Source: an uncultured Treponema sp.
GTDB lineage: Bacteria; Spirochaetota; Spirochaetia; Treponematales; Treponemataceae
Assembly (NCBI GenBank): GCA_947167745.1
Contig: CAMVJE010000020.1
Span: 1 to 23,707 of the forward strand
Length of the DNA: 23,707 nucleotides
Direction of reading: 5' to 3'
Shown: in pieces, positions 15,455 to 23,696 of the stretch
Position numbering within the stretch: the first letter of the stretch is position 1
Layout of the letters: each line of letters starts with the position of its first letter
Translations under genes and position numbers: made by a program
Notes under the pieces: generated by a model
Told to the model about the DNA's origin: nothing
What the model saw: the letters and a program-made list of their open reading frames with translations, nothing else
Databases searched by the model: none

Positions 15455-17591
15455 TTATTTCTCCAAGAATCTCCAAATTGACATTATTTCCAGCCGCAAC
15501 AACTTCATTCAATGAAAGTACGACAGTACCAGGCATCTCTCTGTTTATTGAATTGTACACCAGCTGCCTGATTTCAGCCGTACCGCAAAGCAAAATAGGG
15601 AGATAATTCCGCTCGCGAACCGAAGCAATGGCAGAACTTACAGCACTAATCCATTTGCGTCCGTCAGCAGCACTGAAAGCCACAAAAGGCTGACCGCCGT
15701 CATTTGGGATTACGCAATTGCTAGTGATTTTTTCTGAGGCAGCCTGCGATACCTGAATGACACTGAGTTTTTTATTCGGGTCATGGGGATCTACATACTG
15801 CAAACAAATCTGAAGGCCAAGTGCTTCGCGTACCTTCTCAACGAGAAGCCAGTTATTATGAGGCATGTTGCCGTAATTTGCCAGAGTTTCAAGAATAGCG
15901 ACTATATTGCGGATAGAGACCTGCTCCCTAAGCAGGCCCTGAAGAACACGCTCGATTTCACCATAGGTATATTTATAAGTATTAAGAACTTCATCAACAA
16001 CAACAGAATTTGTTTCTTTAATTTTGTCGATAATAGCCTTAGTTTCAAGACGACCAAGAATATCAGCTGCATGAGAACGAATAATTTCAGTAATATGGGT
16101 CGCTATGATAGTCGGCGGATCCACTACGGCATAGCCGGCATTTTCGGCCTCAGAACGCTGCTCTTCACTTACCCAGATTGCAGGAACCCCAAAAGCTGGA
16201 TCAGTCGTAGGTTCACCCTTAATTTCTTCTGTGACAGAGCCTGTATTCATGCACATATAGTATCCCATCTTTATACGCGAACGACCGGCTTCAATTCCCT
16301 TAATCTTAAAACTGTATTCATCAGGTGCAAGCGTCATATTATCAATAATACGAATTTTCGGAACAACAAGCCCCAAATCCAGTCCTGCTTCCCGCCGAAT
16401 CCGGTAAATTCGGTCAAGAAGCTCAGCCCCCTTCTCTTTATCAACAAGAGGAATCAAGGCAAATCCAAGCTCAAGAGCAAGCGCATCAAGAGGAACGACA
16501 GGGCTTACATCTCCATTTTCACCACCGGCTTTTTTATTTTTTGCATTCTGCTCTTCTTCCAGTTTTTTTGCAAAAGAAGCTTTCTCGTTTCTGATAAGTC
16601 TGTATCCGTAAAAAGCAAAAAGTGCGCCAACAGGAAGCAGAAGATACCATGGAAAATTGGGAATAAAGCTCATAAGAGCCAAAGTAACTCCAGTGATGAT
16701 ATAAACATAACCACTGTTCGTGAGTTGTTTTTTAAGTTGTTTACCAAGAACTTCCTCACTCGAATTACCGGTAACGATAAGACCTGTTGCAAAAGAAAGC
16801 AAGAGAGAAGGAAGCTGCCCCAAAAGACCGTCACCAATGGTAAGGCGGGAATAAGTTCCTGCGGCAGTGCCGAATTCCATGTGACCGATTGCGACACCGA
16901 CGATAATACCTGCAATCAAATCAATAGCCGTTATAAAGATACCGGCCTTAACATTTCCGCTGACAAACTTTGAGGCACCATCCATGCTTGAGTAAAAATC
17001 AATATCACGCTGAATTGCGGCTTTTTTATTGCGGGCTTCTTCGTCAGTAATATAGCCGGAATTAAGTTCAGAATCGACAGCGAAGAATTTCTGATTCATG
17101 GCATCCAAGCTGAATCGGGCTGCGACCTCAGAAACACGAGTTGCACCTTTTGTAATAACAATAACTTGAATAATGATGAGGATGATAAAAATTACCATAC
17201 CGATTACAAGACCGGTAGTAGAAGGCCTTGCAATACTGTCACCAGTAACAATTGATGAAAAAGCCTTGAGCATTTGACCTGGAAAGCCACGGTAACCAGT
17301 AGCAAAAGCCCTTTGGAGAATAAGACGAGTTGAACAGACATTTAGAGCCAGTCCATAAAGGGTTGCAAAAAGCAGAACGCGGGGAAAAGATGTAAAATCT
17401 GAAGATTTGGGTGTATAAAGAACGACAAGAAGAACAATGACAGAAATGGAAATGTTAGCAATCATCATTAAATCAAGAAGGACACCAGGAACAGGCATCA
17501 AAAGTCCCATGATTATCGCAATAGCAAAGGCTGCGACAAGATGATTTTCAATGTTCCCCAAAACATTTTTTAAATTAAAACGGCTCGCCAT
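15447..17591 (-). CDS. flhA: FlhA, flagellar type III export gate protein
   Basis: 714 residues, slightly longer than the usual 690-700. An N-terminal half with about eight membrane helices contains the conserved FATLYGLALNVCSTRLILQR stretch and the cytoplasmic loop with SLDAMNQKFFAVDSELNSG. A charged linker (about residues 345-365, Lys/Asn/Glu-rich) leads to the large cytoplasmic domain, which includes PTIIATHITEIIRSHAADIL. It forms the nonameric ring that docks chaperone-substrate complexes. ATG 17591 follows a GGTGGGG-like Shine-Dalgarno sequence. flhF begins inside its last codons. Confidence 0.97.
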   Translation of the reverse strand: MASRFNLKNVLGNIENHLVAAFAIAIIMGLLMPVPGVLLDLMMIANISISVIVLLVVLYTPKSSDFTSFPRVLLFATLYGLALNVCSTRLILQRAFATGYRGFPGQMLKAFSSIVTGDSIARPSTTGLVIGMVIFIILIIIQVIVITKGATRVSEVAARFSLDAMNQKFFAVDSELNSGYITDEEARNKKAAIQRDIDFYSSMDGASKFVSGNVKAGIFITAIDLIAGIIVGVAIGHMEFGTAAGTYSRLTIGDGLLGQLPSLLLSFATGLIVTGNSSEEVLGKQLKKQLTNSGYVYIITGVTLALMSFIPNFPWYLLLPVGALFAFYGYRLIRNEKASFAKKLEEEQNAKNKKAGGENGDVSPVVPLDALALELGFALIPLVDKEKGAELLDRIYRIRREAGLDLGLVVPKIRIIDNMTLAPDEYSFKIKGIEAGRSRIKMGYYMCMNTGSVTEEIKGEPTTDPAFGVPAIWVSEEQRSEAENAGYAVVDPPTIIATHITEIIRSHAADILGRLETKAIIDKIKETNSVVVDEVLNTYKYTYGEIERVLQGLLREQVSIRNIVAILETLANYGNMPHNNWLLVEKVREALGLQICLQYVDPHDPNKKLSVIQVSQAASEKITSNCVIPNDGGQPFVAFSAADGRKWISAVSSAIASVRERNYLPILLCGTAEIRQLVYNSINREMPGTVVLSLNEVVAAGNNVNLEILGEINV

Positions 17592-17615
17592 TTAAATCCC
17601 CACCCAAATAGCTCA

Positions 17616-18755
17616 CTACTTTTTGTTATTGAATTTTTCAAGATGAGCATAAACGACCGAAATAGCCGTATAATACTCACTTGGAATTATATCACCAATT
17701 TCCGTTTCTGCATAGAGTCCGCGGGCTAAAGGACGATTTTCCACAATCGGAACATCATTTTCCTTTGCAATCTCCCTAATCCTGAAAGCCAGATTATCCG
17801 CTCCTTTTGCCATAACCTGCGGTGCATCAGAAACCGCAGCATCATACATAAGGGCTACCGCAAAATGAGTAGGGTTTGTAATTACAACATCAGATTTCGC
17901 AACCTGCTGAGGCATATTCCGCTGTAAAAGTTCGCGCTGAGCCGCCTGCAAATGCGCCTTAACCTCAGGATCTCCTTCCATCTCCTTGTATTCCTGCTTA
18001 ACTTCCTGCTTAGTCATCTTCATACTTTCGATAAACTGTTTTCGCTGAACATAGTAATCAGGGATTGAAATTGCCAGAAAAATTACAGCACTCACTGCAA
18101 GAATTTTTGCCGCACAAGATGCAATCAGTCCGACAGATTTCATAAGATTTGAAGTAGTTATAAGGGACAGGACGACAGTTTTAGCATTTCCGGAGGGATC
18201 AGTTTCAGTAACAATCTCAAAGCAATCCATCCGAATTATTATATATGCAACAAAAAAAACAATTCCGACTTTTATAAAAGATTTTGCAACATTAAAGCCA
18301 CCCTCAAAAGAAAAGAGAGTTTTTTTGAGATACTGACCTATTCGCGGAGTAATTTTAGAAAACTGAGGCTCAATAGGCTTTGTCGAAAAAATAAACCCGC
18401 GATTTTGAATCAAATTAGCAAGTACACCCGCAACAACACCACAGAGGGCAAGAGGTAAAACCATTTTAGCAAGGGAAATTAAAAACTGATAAAAAAATCT
18501 CGTCTGAAAAACATCACTTTCATTTATATGTGTGAAATAAAAAATAAGAGTTTCCTCACACCAGCCCCAGAAATAAGGAGCGGCAATAATCAGGATAATC
18601 ACAGTCACCAGCATTACAAGGGCTGAACACAATTCCTGGCTTTTTGCAACACGACCTTCTTCCCGAGCCTTACGAAGTTTATACTCTGAAGGTTCTTCTG
18701 TTCGTCCCTCATCCTCGGCAGCAAACCACTGAAGGTCAATTTCTTCAAAACTCAT
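17616..18755 (-). CDS. flhB: FlhB, flagellar export switch protein with NPTH autocleavage site
   Basis: 379 residues, normal length. An N-terminal cytoplasmic stretch (EDEGRTEEPSEYKLRKAREEG, about 14-34) is the typical FlhB entry motif. Four membrane helices follow, then a helical connector (EVKQEYKEMEGDPEVKAH) and the cytoplasmic domain. The autocleavage motif Asn294-Pro295-Thr296-His297 is intact, so normal substrate-specificity switching is expected. ATG 18755 overlaps the fliR stop as ATGA, with GGAGG 7 to 8 bases upstream. It is the fourth gene of the fliPQR-flhBA export module. Confidence 0.97.
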   Translation of the reverse strand: MSFEEIDLQWFAAEDEGRTEEPSEYKLRKAREEGRVAKSQELCSALVMLVTVIILIIAAPYFWGWCEETLIFYFTHINESDVFQTRFFYQFLISLAKMVLPLALCGVVAGVLANLIQNRGFIFSTKPIEPQFSKITPRIGQYLKKTLFSFEGGFNVAKSFIKVGIVFFVAYIIIRMDCFEIVTETDPSGNAKTVVLSLITTSNLMKSVGLIASCAAKILAVSAVIFLAISIPDYYVQRKQFIESMKMTKQEVKQEYKEMEGDPEVKAHLQAAQRELLQRNMPQQVAKSDVVITNPTHFAVALMYDAAVSDAPQVMAKGADNLAFRIREIAKENDVPIVENRPLARGLYAETEIGDIIPSEYYTAISVVYAHLEKFNNKK

Positions 18756-19555
18756 AAACCACCTCCAATTATTTTAAATAGACCTGCAAGGGCTGAAAAA
18801 CCTGAATTGAAGGATTGCAAAAAGAAATCACTGATTTGAGGAAACAGCGACCAGATTACAAAGAAAGAAACAAGAATCATAATCGGGAAACCTTCACTCA
18901 TAAGGTTCATCTGTGGTGCTGCCTTTGAAAGAATTCCCATAGTCACAGAAATAAGAAGAAGCGTCCCCATTATCGGAAGTGAAATTATAAAGGCATCAAG
19001 AAAGAGTTTTGAAAGACCTCCAAGAAGGAATTGAATCATATCATTTCGACTTAAAACCAGAGAAAGAGCATTCAAAGATTCAAAACTTGATACAAGTGCC
19101 TTAGAAAAAAGATACAAAGCCCAATCACTCTGTAAAAAAATCAGCATGGCAACCAGATTAAAAAACTGCCCCATAAGAGGATTTTCTACCTGAGAAAGAG
19201 CATCATAAACTTCCGAAGCAGAAAAACCCATCTGAAAAGCGAAAAACTGACCTGCAGAACTAAAAGCAGAAAAAATTATCGTTACATAAAAACCGGTTAT
19301 GATTCCAATGATACCCTCACCTACGAGAAGCATTACATATGAAAGGGAAAGTGCCCCGTCAGACTGAATATAAGGTGCATAAGCAGAAAAATCCACATGG
19401 GGGAAAATCAGATAAGCCATATAACCAGTAAGGGCAATTTTCGCAATTCTTGAAACATTCCGAATGGAAAAAAGTGGCAAGGTCATAATAAGAGCGAAAC
19501 ATCTTACTGCAATGAGGAGAAAAACCGGGGCATTAGCAAGAATCCGCTCAAGCAT
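18752..19555 (-). CDS. fliR: FliR, flagellar export gate protein
   Basis: 267 residues, normal length. It is hydrophobic throughout with about six helices. Family features are the N-terminal MLERILANAPVFLLIAVR, the ALIMTLPLFS segment, GEGIIGIITGF and the QMGFSASEVYDAL region. FliR contributes the outer turn of the FliP5-Q4-R1 export pore. It has no clear Shine-Dalgarno sequence. Because the fliQ stop is only 11 bases upstream, translational coupling probably drives initiation. Confidence 0.96.
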   Translation of the reverse strand: MLERILANAPVFLLIAVRCFALIMTLPLFSIRNVSRIAKIALTGYMAYLIFPHVDFSAYAPYIQSDGALSLSYVMLLVGEGIIGIITGFYVTIIFSAFSSAGQFFAFQMGFSASEVYDALSQVENPLMGQFFNLVAMLIFLQSDWALYLFSKALVSSFESLNALSLVLSRNDMIQFLLGGLSKLFLDAFIISLPIMGTLLLISVTMGILSKAAPQMNLMSEGFPIMILVSFFVIWSLFPQISDFFLQSFNSGFSALAGLFKIIGGGL

Positions 19556-19566
19556 GGCTTACAGAA

Positions 19567-19836
19567 TTATCGTGCCAGACCTGGAATCTGGGAAAAAAGA
19601 TTGACGGTATAAGTTCCCATCATCGAGAACATCCAGCCACCTAAAAGCGCAAGAATGGCAAGGATGACCAGCATTTTAGGAAGAAATGTAAGTGTTTGTT
19701 CCTGTATTGAAGTTGTCGCCTGAAAAATAGCAACGATCAAACCAACGATAAGAGCAGCACCAAGAACGGGAGCACAGAGAAGAAAAACCTCCCATACAGC
19801 TCCCCTCATAAGATTGACAATCTGACCGATAGACAT
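19567..19836 (-). CDS. fliQ: FliQ, flagellar export gate protein
   Basis: 89 residues, exactly the usual FliQ size, with two membrane helices (about 16-36 and 49-70). The conserved core GLIVAIFQATTSIQEQTLTF with the following LPKM is diagnostic. Four copies join FliP and FliR in the export pore. ATG 19836 has a strong GGGAGG 6 to 7 bases upstream. It lies between fliP (22-base gap) and fliR. Confidence 0.96.
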   Translation of the reverse strand: MSIGQIVNLMRGAVWEVFLLCAPVLGAALIVGLIVAIFQATTSIQEQTLTFLPKMLVILAILALLGGWMFSMMGTYTVNLFSQIPGLAR

Positions 19837-19858
19837 ATAGATCCTCCCTTAATTGCTG

Positions 19859-20737
19859 TTACTGTATAACTGATACAAAAAGCTGCTGAGTTAAGAGCCC
19901 CCAGCCATCAACCATTACAAAAAGCATAAGCTTAAATGGCATTGAAATTTGAACCGGAGGCAGCATCATCATACCCATACTCATAAGGATACTGGCTACA
20001 ACCATATCGATTACGATAAAGGGAATATACAGAAAAATACCGATTTTAAATGCAACCGTCAGTTCGTGAAGAATATAAGCCGGAACAATTACATAAGTCG
20101 GGATATCATCCGGACCATTTGGAGAAGGAAGTTTAGCCATAGCAAGGAATGTTGATATATATTTTGACTGAAGGCTTCCGTCGCTAGCTCTAGTTACAGT
20201 CTGATTAAGCATAAAAATTCGCAGAGGTTTTTCAGCTTCCTGATATGCCTGTTCAATCGTAATCTGTCCGTCGGAAAGAGGTTTAAGTGAATTATTATAA
20301 ATATTCTGCAAAGTAGGAAACATAATGAAAATCGTCATAAACAGAGCGATTCCATTCAGAACCGAAGTTGGCGGAACCTGTTGCAGAGACAGAGCGCGCT
20401 TGATAAAATCAAGCACGATTGAAAAACGCAGAAAACATGTAGTCAGAATAAGCAGACTTGGTGCAAGTGTAAGGACTGTAAGGAGAAGAAGAAGCTGAAC
20501 CGAAAAAGCAACCTGCTCACCTGACCGAGGGCGACTGATATTAACATCAATATTTGGAAAATCAAGCCCTCTAACAGTTCCAGTCATTTCCGTCCGCCCG
20601 TTTGCTGAGCCAGATGGAAAATTTTGATTTTGCCGTGACTGCGATGTAACTGGAAACAGGCAGAAAATTGACAGAATCGCTCCGAGAACAATCCGCGGAA
20701 GCCATTTATGAAATGATATTGAAATCATGCGTCTCAT
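19859..20737 (-). CDS. fliP: FliP, flagellar export gate protein
   Basis: 292 residues. An N-terminal signal peptide-like segment (basic MRRMISISFHKW, then a hydrophobic core) and a short periplasmic linker precede four membrane helices. Family motifs are TVLTLAPSLLILTTCFLRFSI (core LAPSLLI), ALSLQQVPPTSVLNG, PTYVIVPAYILHELTVAF and SMGMMMLPPVQISMPFKL. Five copies form the export pore core. ATG 20737 is preferred because GGGGAAGAG sits just upstream; ATG 20752 would overlap fliO by 14 bases without a ribosome site. The family's usual length of about 245 fits, allowing for the extended leader. Confidence 0.95.
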   Translation of the reverse strand: MRRMISISFHKWLPRIVLGAILSIFCLFPVTSQSRQNQNFPSGSANGRTEMTGTVRGLDFPNIDVNISRPRSGEQVAFSVQLLLLLTVLTLAPSLLILTTCFLRFSIVLDFIKRALSLQQVPPTSVLNGIALFMTIFIMFPTLQNIYNNSLKPLSDGQITIEQAYQEAEKPLRIFMLNQTVTRASDGSLQSKYISTFLAMAKLPSPNGPDDIPTYVIVPAYILHELTVAFKIGIFLYIPFIVIDMVVASILMSMGMMMLPPVQISMPFKLMLFVMVDGWGLLTQQLFVSVIQ

Positions 20738-20738
20738 T

Positions 20739-21386
20739 TTACTCTTCCCCATTCAAGCGTTCACGCTGTCTATGCAATGATTCAGCAGCATCTCTAGCGC
20801 TTGAACCAAAAATATTTTGCTGGCGTGATTTTTTTGATTCACCCGGCATAAAGATTGAAAGAATATCCTCAAAAGACTTTGGCCGATTAGTGTTGTCATT
20901 TTTGTCAGCATACAAATTCATAGAATTTACAAGTTCCGCGTCATCAATTTGACCAATTAAATTAACAGAATTGTCTGAAACACCCAGAATATAAGCATGA
21001 TCAAGAATAGTAACCACATCCACAGAACGAGTTGTACTAAGTGAAAGATGTGAAACATGGCGCAAAAAAGGATCGTCCGAACTTACAATTTTATTTCCCC
21101 GTTTTAAAAGACGGACAGCAATATAAGCCAGAAAAAGAACAATTCCGAGTGCAAAAACCATTTTCAGAAAGAGAAAAAATGTTGAAGGCTGGGAGGCAGT
21201 TTGCCCTGACTCCTGACTACTCCAGTTCCATGCCGGAAGAGGCTCTGTTTCTGCTGAAGAGACGGAAGACTCACCGGGTTGCTGAACATTGGATTCAGAT
21301 GCAGTCTGAGCAAAAATAGAAACCGATGAAAAGAAGAACAGCATGACACTGATTAAAGCAATCACGCTTCGAGAATTTTTTGTCAT
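20739..21386 (-). CDS. fliO: FliO, flagellar export accessory membrane protein
   Basis: About 215 residues. A signal peptide (about 6-27, ending IFAQ) is followed by a Ser/Glu/Gln-rich periplasmic segment and a single membrane helix (about 74-96: FFLFLKMVFALGIVLFLAYI). A small cytoplasmic domain with LSTTRSVDVVTILDHAYILG then leads to a basic, disordered tail. FliO assists FliP assembly. ATG 21386 has a GGTGGG-type Shine-Dalgarno sequence; a GTG at 21398 is the other in-frame option. It is the first gene after the internal terminator and promoter. Confidence 0.85.
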   Translation of the reverse strand: MTKNSRSVIALISVMLFFFSSVSIFAQTASESNVQQPGESSVSSAETEPLPAWNWSSQESGQTASQPSTFFLFLKMVFALGIVLFLAYIAVRLLKRGNKIVSSDDPFLRHVSHLSLSTTRSVDVVTILDHAYILGVSDNSVNLIGQIDDAELVNSMNLYADKNDNTNRPKSFEDILSIFMPGESKKSRQQNIFGSSARDAAESLHRQRERLNGEE

Positions 21387-21407
21387 AATCCCACCCACTT
21401 TTTGACA

Positions 21408-21436
21408 ATTATAATTATTTTATGAAATTATAGCAA
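21408..21436 (-). promoter_or_regulatory. Second possible promoter upstream of fliO
   Basis: A second perfect -10 TATAAT (21413-21408) has TTGCTA (21436-21431, 4 of 6) at 17 bases. It overlaps the stronger promoter just upstream and may act as an alternative start site. Confidence 0.35.
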
Positions 21437-21455
21437 AAAAAAAAGCATCTGTCGA
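21427..21455 (-). promoter_or_regulatory. Strong predicted sigma-70 promoter for fliO and the export genes, overlapping the terminator
   Basis: On the minus strand, -35 TCGACA (21455-21450, 5 of 6) and -10 TATAAT (21432-21427, 6 of 6) are exactly 17 bases apart. The spacer contains the terminator's T-tract, and the -35 lies at the end of the hairpin loop and start of the 3' arm. The predicted start near 21420 gives a leader of about 34 bases before fliO. Confidence 0.7.
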
Positions 21456-21473
21456 ATAGATTTTGACAGATGC
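21435..21473 (-). terminator. Intrinsic terminator between fliY and fliO
   Basis: In minus-strand order, stem GCATCTGTC (21473-21465), an 11-base loop and the perfect complement GACAGATGC (21453-21445) are followed by ten consecutive T (21444-21435). This is a classic rho-independent terminator. It lies about 30 bases past the fliY stop, inside an otherwise continuous flagellar gene run. Confidence 0.9.
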
Positions 21474-21502
21474 CACTTATTTTTAATATTTTTTATTAAA
21501 AG

Positions 21503-22669
21503 TTAGTGTAAATCGCTAACTCTTTCCATTGGAGAAAGGATTTCTGTAACACGAACACCAAAGTTTTCGTCGATTACAACAACCTCACCTTTTGCAATAG
21601 GCTTATGATTTACAAGAATATCTACAGGCTCACCGGCAAGTTTATCAAGCTCAATGATGGTTCCTTCGCCCATTCCCAAAATATCCTTAATCTGTTTTTT
21701 GGTTCGGCCGAGCTCTACAGTCATCTCCATGTTTACATCCATGATAAGACCAATATTGCCCTGCTCTTGAGATGTCGGACCGCCTGCAAGGTTAGGATAC
21801 TGAACAGACTGTACATTTGGAACACTCATTCCCATCGGCATTCCCATACCGCCCATCTGCATTCCACCCATAGGCATACCCATACCGCCCATTTGCATTC
21901 CTCCCATCATAGGCTGCTGCTGGAAACCACCCATCTGCCCCTGAGGCATAGCGCCCATCTGAGGCTGACCTCCGGCAAGGTTTGCCATTGAAGCCATATC
22001 TGCCGCATTAAGAGTTCCACCGGCAGAAGCCATATCTGGTGAGCCTCCACCGAGAGCTTTCGCGATTCCATCTGCAACCTCACTCGAAACAGCCTCCCAT
22101 AAAGTATAAGTCTGTCCCTCAAGTGAGAATGGATAACTGAACAAAGCAAAAGTTCCCTGTGGAATTCGCACCATTGCTTTAGGAACATGAACAGCCTCAG
22201 GCGGATTTGAAGCAAGTCCTGCAATAGAACTCAAGTCTGTAATTTCTGAACCGGTATGAGTTGAAATAAATTCGCCGATTACAGAAAGAGCCATATCATC
22301 AAGTTCAGCATTATCTTCCTTGTTGACAAGGCTTGTAATCTTCTGTGCGAACTCTGGAGCCAGCAAGAGAAGGTGATCACCTTTAAGTCCAGCGTTAAAA
22401 TCAGCCATGACTGCAACAACCATCTCTGGTATTTTTGCAAGAAGTTGATCACGGTCAATAGACTCAACGACGGGCTCTCCAACCTCAAATGAAGCACCTG
22501 TCATTCCGTTTAAATTTGCAAGAGCTTTATCTTTTATGCCACCAGCAAATTTTGAAAGGGTTGCTGTGTCGATAGTTACATTGGAAGACGGACCTGATGA
22601 GAGACCTCCAACATCAACACCGGACAACAATGCGTCAATTTCGCTCTGTGATATTGTTCCATCACTCAT
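21503..22669 (-). CDS. fliY: FliY, flagellar switch protein with FliM-like start and FliN-like end
   Basis: 388 residues. The N-terminus MSDGTISQSEIDALLSG matches the FliM/FliY EIDALL motif. A middle region (about 65-205) resembles the CheC/FliM middle domain but has ExxS (Glu133, Ser136) where ExxN is expected. A Gly/Met/Gln-rich stretch (about 225-285) then leads to the C-terminal FliN/SpoA domain (about 305-388: VELGRTKKQIKDILGMGEGTI). It is a C-ring component controlling rotation and export docking. ATG 22669 is chosen: AAGGAG sits 9 bases upstream, and the start overlaps the fliM stop by 8 bases. An ATG at 22678 lies immediately after the Shine-Dalgarno sequence and is rejected. Confidence 0.94.
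   Translation of the reverse strand: MSDGTISQSEIDALLSGVDVGGLSSGPSSNVTIDTATLSKFAGGIKDKALANLNGMTGASFEVGEPVVESIDRDQLLAKIPEMVVAVMADFNAGLKGDHLLLLAPEFAQKITSLVNKEDNAELDDMALSVIGEFISTHTGSEITDLSSIAGLASNPPEAVHVPKAMVRIPQGTFALFSYPFSLEGQTYTLWEAVSSEVADGIAKALGGGSPDMASAGGTLNAADMASMANLAGGQPQMGAMPQGQMGGFQQQPMMGGMQMGGMGMPMGGMQMGGMGMPMGMSVPNVQSVQYPNLAGGPTSQEQGNIGLIMDVNMEMTVELGRTKKQIKDILGMGEGTIIELDKLAGEPVDILVNHKPIAKGEVVVIDENFGVRVTEILSPMERVSDLH
21837..21908. repeat. 36-base tandem duplication in fliY encoding a Met/Gly-rich repeat
   Basis: Two adjacent 36-base units (21837-21872 and 21873-21908) match at about 32 of 36 positions. Both encode GGMQMGGMGMPM-type residues in the linker before the FliN domain. The unit length is a multiple of 3, so copy-number change would keep the frame. 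Confidence 0.9.
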
Positions 22670-23696
22670 AAGATTCATCTCCTTCTACTGATAATTCTTC
22701 GAATTCATCAGATTCACTCTGATCTATTTTGCCAATAACCTGAACAGCCATCTTTTTGCCGACGACACCAGGCTGACAGTAAAATTTCTTTTCGTTTCCG
22801 ACGCTCAAGGTAAGAGGATCTCCTACCCGAACAGATGAAAGACGAACGACATCGCCCGCCCGTAAAGAAAGCACTTCACGAATCGGAAGGTTTACAGTGC
22901 CAATTTCAGCAACCACATCCATATTGACATCCGAAAGTTTTTCTTTAAGGGTGCCAAGATACTGAGTTGTTGAACTTCGTCTTACAGAACTGAACCAGAA
23001 CTGAGACGAAAGCTTTGAAACAATCGGCTCAATGGTGAGGTAAGGAATACAGAAGTTCATCATTCCCTCTTCCTCACCGATTTTTGTTTCCAAAGTTACA
23101 AGAACGACCATTTCTGACGGAGGAACGATTGAAGCGAACTGAGGGTTTGTCTCAATCTGACCAAGTCGTGGTCGCAAATCGATTACCTGAGTCCATGCCT
23201 CACGCATATTCGCAAGGATTCGGACGATAATTCCTTCCATTACAGACTGTTCGATATCAGTAAGGTCACGGCTGACTTTTGCACCCTGACCAGTACCACC
23301 GAACAGACGGTCGATTACGCTGAATGTAATTGCCGGGTCAATCTCAAGGACAGCGTTTCCCTTGAGAGGATCCATATTAATAACGGCAAGCGTGGTAGGT
23401 GTCGGAATTGAGCGGACAAACTCTTCGTAAGTAAGCTGGTCAACCGAAGCGACATGGACATGAACCAGAGAACGCAACTGGGCTGAGAGACTCGTTGTTG
23501 TAAGACGCGCGAAAGTTTCGTGCATAATCTGCACGGTACGGATTTGTTCTTTTGAGAACTTATCCGGACGTTTGAAGTCGTAAATCTTAATTTTTCGCGT
23601 GTCACTGACCGGCTTAAAGTCATCAGCTCCTGAATCTCCAGAAGAGATGGCCTGAAGCAACTGGTCAATTTCATCCTGTGACAGAACCTCGTTCAT
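22662..23696 (-). CDS. fliM: FliM, flagellar switch protein
   Basis: 344 residues, normal for FliM. The N-terminal CheY-binding motif LSQDEIDQLL (5-14) is followed by a short linker and the CheC-like middle domain, which carries the conserved LFGGTGQG (about 131-138) and YEEFVRSIPTPT. The C-terminal SpoA/FliN-like domain is about 250-330. FliM binds phospho-CheY in the C-ring and sets rotation direction. ATG 23696 has AAGGA 6 bases upstream, visible just before the window edge. fliY starts inside its last codons. Upstream genes lie outside the window. Confidence 0.97.
   Translation of the reverse strand: MNEVLSQDEIDQLLQAISSGDSGADDFKPVSDTRKIKIYDFKRPDKFSKEQIRTVQIMHETFARLTTTSLSAQLRSLVHVHVASVDQLTYEEFVRSIPTPTTLAVINMDPLKGNAVLEIDPAITFSVIDRLFGGTGQGAKVSRDLTDIEQSVMEGIIVRILANMREAWTQVIDLRPRLGQIETNPQFASIVPPSEMVVLVTLETKIGEEEGMMNFCIPYLTIEPIVSKLSSQFWFSSVRRSSTTQYLGTLKEKLSDVNMDVVAEIGTVNLPIREVLSLRAGDVVRLSSVRVGDPLTLSVGNEKKFYCQPGVVGKKMAVQVIGKIDQSESDEFEELSVEGDESYE

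Noticed and set aside
15783..16973. Long plus-strand open frame (396 codons) opposite flhA
   Set aside because: It lies fully antisense to an unmistakable flhA, has no recognisable domain and reads as a Phe/Asn/Lys/Ser-rich shadow of the membrane protein code.
21605..21991. Plus-strand His-rich frame
   Set aside because: The His/Thr/Ser repeats are simply the antisense reading of the Met/Gly-rich tandem repeat in fliY.
8572..23696. Sigma-28 (FliA-type) promoters within the flagellar run
   Set aside because: No convincing TAAA and GCCGATAA pair with 15-base spacing was seen; the clear promoters are sigma-70-like.
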